This document shows positions 8,119-11,056 of a stretch of 11,056 bases of DNA, in pieces. Made by a program: the position numbers and the translations under genes. The notes below the pieces were generated by a model. The model had not been told where the DNA came from. It worked only from the letters and a program-made list of their open reading frames with translations, and did not search any database. Numbering within the stretch: position 1 is the stretch's first letter; each line of letters opens with the position of its first letter. Source of the stretch: Thermomucor indicae-seudaticae (lineage: Eukaryota > Mucoromycota > Mucoromycetes > Mucorales > Lichtheimiaceae); NCBI GenBank assembly GCA_000787465.1, contig JSYX01000712.1, positions 1 to 11,056 on the forward strand, given 5' to 3'.

Positions 8119-10709
8119 TCATTTGTCTTTGCAAAAAATGGAAGGTCGCGGGTCGCCCCTTATTGCTGTTGTTGCAATATACTGGAGGTTCCTGGCCGTA
8201 TTGCAGTCGCGCTGCCATACCGCATTACAACTGTTTCAAGAAGGTTAGTCCATTCAATTACGTAACTGCCGTAAGTAATACCTATTGCAAGCTTTTACGG
8301 CATGCAAGGCGCCGCCATTGGCCTCAAGATTCCTCATATCACGTTTTCTGCAGTCTGCATTGCTACATACTTGAGATCAATAATACTCATCAACGGGAAC
8401 AGACACCATCTCTCCGCGAGTCTCTGCTTCCTTCATTTTACTATGGCATAATTGTGCGAGTGAGGCGAACTGTTTGCCCTTCATTGTGTTGAAAATTTCG
8501 CGTCCCCAAAAGCTATGAGGGGTACGCACTTGACGTCTTCAGTAAAAGACAAAGGCTTCCACTTGCTACGCAGAAATAACATAAACAACCCTGAATGAAG
8601 AATCTAAAACACCCTACCTCTCCATACTATGATCATTTTCCGCTTGCCGCATCTTGCCACTCCTCTTTGGTTGGCGCGTCCACATCTTGCTTCTCTTTCT
8701 TTTCTTCTTTTGCTTTTTTTTTGCCGCCTTTTTGGCTTGGAACCGCTGTACTTTTGACCTCCAAGTACCATTCTCAGCACCATCTCGTTCATAGCACGCT
8801 GTTTGCCTTGGTAATTTTGAAATCGCAATGAAGCTATCCTCGTGCCGTAGAAATCAAAAAAGACGAACTAATCGAACAAGTAGGCCTCGTACATGCAAGT
8901 CAAAGACTGATTTGCTAAACGTTTTTGCACTGGGTATCTCACTCTCCAACCTGTCAATTCCAGCTGCTGTTTCCATTTGGTAATTTTGGTTACTGCCAGG
9001 TCATAGCCGGCCAAATGATCAATCGCCCATAAATGGAAGTCCTCTTCCGGCTCTTGGGCGGAAAAATCGCCGAAGTGGTAGCACTTGAGGGTGCACACGA
9101 AATCAACGCCAACGCCATCCGTTCGTATGTCGTTCATGAAGATCTTCATGGATTCCTCGTCTGCGTTATCCATCGTGCTGGCAGGTATGCGGATCGTCTT
9201 TGCAAACAACTTGCTTGGGTCCGCAACCGCAGCAGGTTGCGAGACGTGGATGCCAGTGTCTTGAAGCAGATGCTGCAGGGTATATATATCGACAGGGATG
9301 TACTTTAGCGTCATCGAGTATTGAGGAACAGGGTTGAAGACGTGGAGCGATTTGATGTAGGTGAAAGCGTCAGAAATAAAGCAAACTGAGCGGCCGATAC
9401 CAGAAGGATCCGGGTCTGCGAGATTTTGCTTTGAAGCCGTGATACGTTCGGTTGTATCTTCGACGATGACTTGTAGCTTCTGCATACTGTCTTCACCAAA
9501 GGCTGTTACCGTCAAGGACGAAGCATCATTGATGGACTTGGTAATAGATCTGACCACTCGGCTTCGCCTTCGGCGACCCGTGGTTTTCCACTCTGGAAAC
9601 TGGCGGCATAAGCTATAGCACCAAGTCTTACTCACCTTGGTCTGCACCTCGTCTGTTCCCATTAGTTGTGCGTTCTCTGCATTTAACTCCTTCAAGTACT
9701 TCCACATGAACGTATAGTATTTGTCCGGATGCGTCCTTCTGTCTTCTACTGTCGGGAGATTTCCAGTGGGCTTCAGCTTCAAGGTTTTGCCGATATTATG
9801 CAAATGAGGTTGTCAGTTCTTCAGTCTGCATAACCACCGATGGCCATTGGGTCCTCATATCGCCGGAATAAAAGTCATAAACGTACAGGGATAATTTTTC
9901 GAGTTGCTTATGATCTAAACTCTGCAAGCAGATGTGCAGAGTAGCAGAAGCTGAAGAGTCATTTGCTTTGCCTTGATTGACCTTGAGCTCTTTCCTCAGC
10001 CGCCATTTGATGTACGCAATTGTGACCCGTTCGTACTGTTCAATAATATAGTTTGTGAATATGTTTGCTGATACTCTCGCATATGCACAGAGAGGGTGCA
10101 TGTAAACAGACTCTGCGGAAACGACGGTTTCGGGATGATGCTTATGATATACTTTGAATTCCTTCTGCATACCTCATTCAACGTCTCTGCTACATATTTC
10201 TCATTCTTGCTGTCTTTGACTGTGGAAACATTTCCTACCATGCTACCCGTCCAGAAGCTTCCCCATCTTCGTTGTCATTTTCTTGGCGGGTGGAGAGGTC
10301 TTTCCCGCAAACCAGTTGCATGCAATGATAGAAGAAGTCCTGCGTAAAGAATTCAGGGGTTATCGCCCCTTCTGTTTCCATGCGCTGTAGGATAAAATGT
10401 GTTGCAAAAAGCTGGCTTTTGATAATCGCTTCTCTCGAATTTTCCACCAAGCGATCCAGCTTCTCACGAAACTTCTCCTTGTCGTCCTTGCTAAACCGGA
10501 GAGAGGAATCAGTGCTGGTTTGACAACGCAATAGCGCACGTTGTCGCCGAGCAAAGCTTTTATCTGTTTTTCCGTGGTTGGTTTGTAGAAGAAGTAATCT
10601 TTACTCCGTGCGTTCGAGTGTGGCTTCGCTTCGTCATACTTGCCAGCCTCCATACATCGGAGAATAGGTCGAAGGACATAAATGCTTTGGAAAGCTTTTA
10701 ATTGGCATC
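8119..10709 (-). pseudogene. Fanzor (eukaryotic TnpB-like RNA-guided nuclease), decayed copy
   Basis: Reading leftward, homologous-looking segments follow one another in different frames: about 10707-10518, 10516-10245, 10241-10172, 10167-9797, 9803-8628, 8561-8490, 8484-8282 and 8230-8119. Recognised parts in order: N-terminal helical region (SQLFATHFILQRM; ANIFTNYIIEQYERVTIAYI); the strand block HVFNPVPQYSMTLKYIPVDI; the NDIRTDGVGVDF motif; a RuvC-I remnant LWAID (Asp codon 9020-9018); the bridge-like basic segment LRFQNYQGKQRAMNEM followed by a Lys/Arg tract; PLIAFGDAKFS; VPVDEYY-stop-SQVC with the putative catalytic Glu (8388-8386); a CX4C...CX2C zinc ribbon; and RuvC-III QRDCNTARN (Asp 8208-8206), ending RPSIF near the stop at 8121-8119. 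Damage: TAG 8870-8868, TGA 8379-8377 and about four frameshifts. Two introns are likely: 8281-8231 (51 nt, CTAAC branch site, clear) and 8627-8562 or 8617-8566 (uncertain). An ATG at 10709-10707 is one base out of frame with the following codons. TnpB/OrfB kinship is firm; the name Fanzor rests on eukaryotic host and introns. Confidence 0.82.
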
Positions 10710-11056
10710 AATTGCTTTAAAAGGCCGTAATGGGACCCTCCCCCTTGCCGTAGGTAATGAATGATTTACGGCGTTGGTGAAGCCTTGGCAATTCATTCAT
10801 AGCAATTATGACAGTGTTAACATGGTCGGACGTAGGTTTATGAAAGCTTGTGAAAGTTAATAACAGAGTATTCATCCGGTTTAAATAAACTGATTCGCCT
10901 GCTTGCTCATTCGGATTCTTAGACAAACGGCATCACTACATCAATTTTGATCGTCATCCACATACATCTCACGAATGTATCCAAATTACTGTATTTAAAC
11001 AATTTTGAAAACGAAGTTCTCGTTACCAAAAACAATACGCCAAAAGGTCGGAAAGA
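10710..11056. other. Unassigned stretch upstream of the Fanzor-like pseudogene
   Basis: On the minus strand 10926-10720 is open in the same frame as the first Fanzor-like segment, separated from it by TAA (10719-10717) and TGA (10710-10708). Its first ATG lies inside (about 10875). The translation (MNTLLLTFTSFHKPTS, then VIIAMNELPRLHQRRKS) is not recognisable. It could be a damaged N-terminal extension or chance. Beyond it the sequence is A/T-rich, with a small hairpin (ATACAT 10962-10967, ATGTAT 10975-10980). No terminal repeat matching 7746-7948 was seen. Confidence 0.25.

Noticed and set aside
8163..8492. 109-residue plus-strand open frame
   Set aside because: It is antisense to the zinc-ribbon and RuvC-III part of the Fanzor-like pseudogene, starts without ATG, and shows no protein-like pattern.
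9033..9308. Plus-strand open frame within the Fanzor-like region
   Set aside because: Shadow of the minus-strand coding sequence, whose TDG and strand motifs explain the conservation.
9600..9640. Possible 36-nt intron (GTGAGT...CAG) in the Fanzor-like pseudogene
   Set aside because: Shorter than any other intron here, no branch site, a multiple of three, and its translation is open, so it is more simply retained coding sequence.
1..11056. CRISPR arrays, rRNA, bacterial-type operons or integron features
   Set aside because: No regularly spaced repeats, rRNA-like blocks or ribosome binding sites were seen; introns show a eukaryotic genome.

Overview
The window looks like nuclear DNA of a fungus, most likely a Mucoromycota (Mucorales-type) genome; species is not determinable. 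Reasons: genes on both strands are cut by many short spliceosomal introns (about 46-76 nt, GT...AG, with CTAAC/CTGAT-like branch sites), there are no operons or ribosome binding sites, and host genes are mixed with eukaryotic transposon genes of types abundant in these fungi (FAR1-domain, KDZ, Fanzor/TnpB-like). All identifications come from reading translations and motifs; no database search was run.

Layout. 1-130 (-): first 43 codons of a FAR1-type zinc-finger gene running off the left edge, probably a Mutator-like element. 180-219: an 11-bp direct repeat at the point where a KDZ transposase gene abruptly begins. 215-1934 (+): that KDZ gene, lacking its N-terminal half but with a clean five-exon frame to its stop. 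1935-2953: no convincing gene, weak minus-strand coding-like fragments, then a polypyrimidine tract. 2954-4330 (+): complete four-exon secreted pepsin-family aspartic protease with an unusual acidic insertion before the flap. 4399-5212 (-): four-exon gene for a mitochondrial RbfA-like ribosome-maturation factor, convergent with the protease. 5213-5648: shared divergent promoter region. 5649-7223 (+): five-exon MFS transporter of the Mch1/nodulin-like type, with a 17-nt microexon and an acidic di-leucine motif. 7394-7745 (-): coiled-coil-like coding fragment with a frame switch. 7746-7948: inverted-repeat element of about 200 bp. 8119-10709 (-): a long, decayed Fanzor (eukaryotic TnpB-like RNA-guided nuclease) pseudogene keeping its zinc ribbon and RuvC-III motif. 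10710-11056: unassigned.

The three middle genes (protease, RbfA-like factor, MFS transporter) look like ordinary, intact host genes with no shared pathway. They are flanked on both sides by transposon-derived genes in different states of decay, so the window reads as a small host-gene island between mobile-element graveyards. The most interesting part is the right third, where the Fanzor relic is spread over several frames and two introns and is easy to miss with ordinary gene calling.
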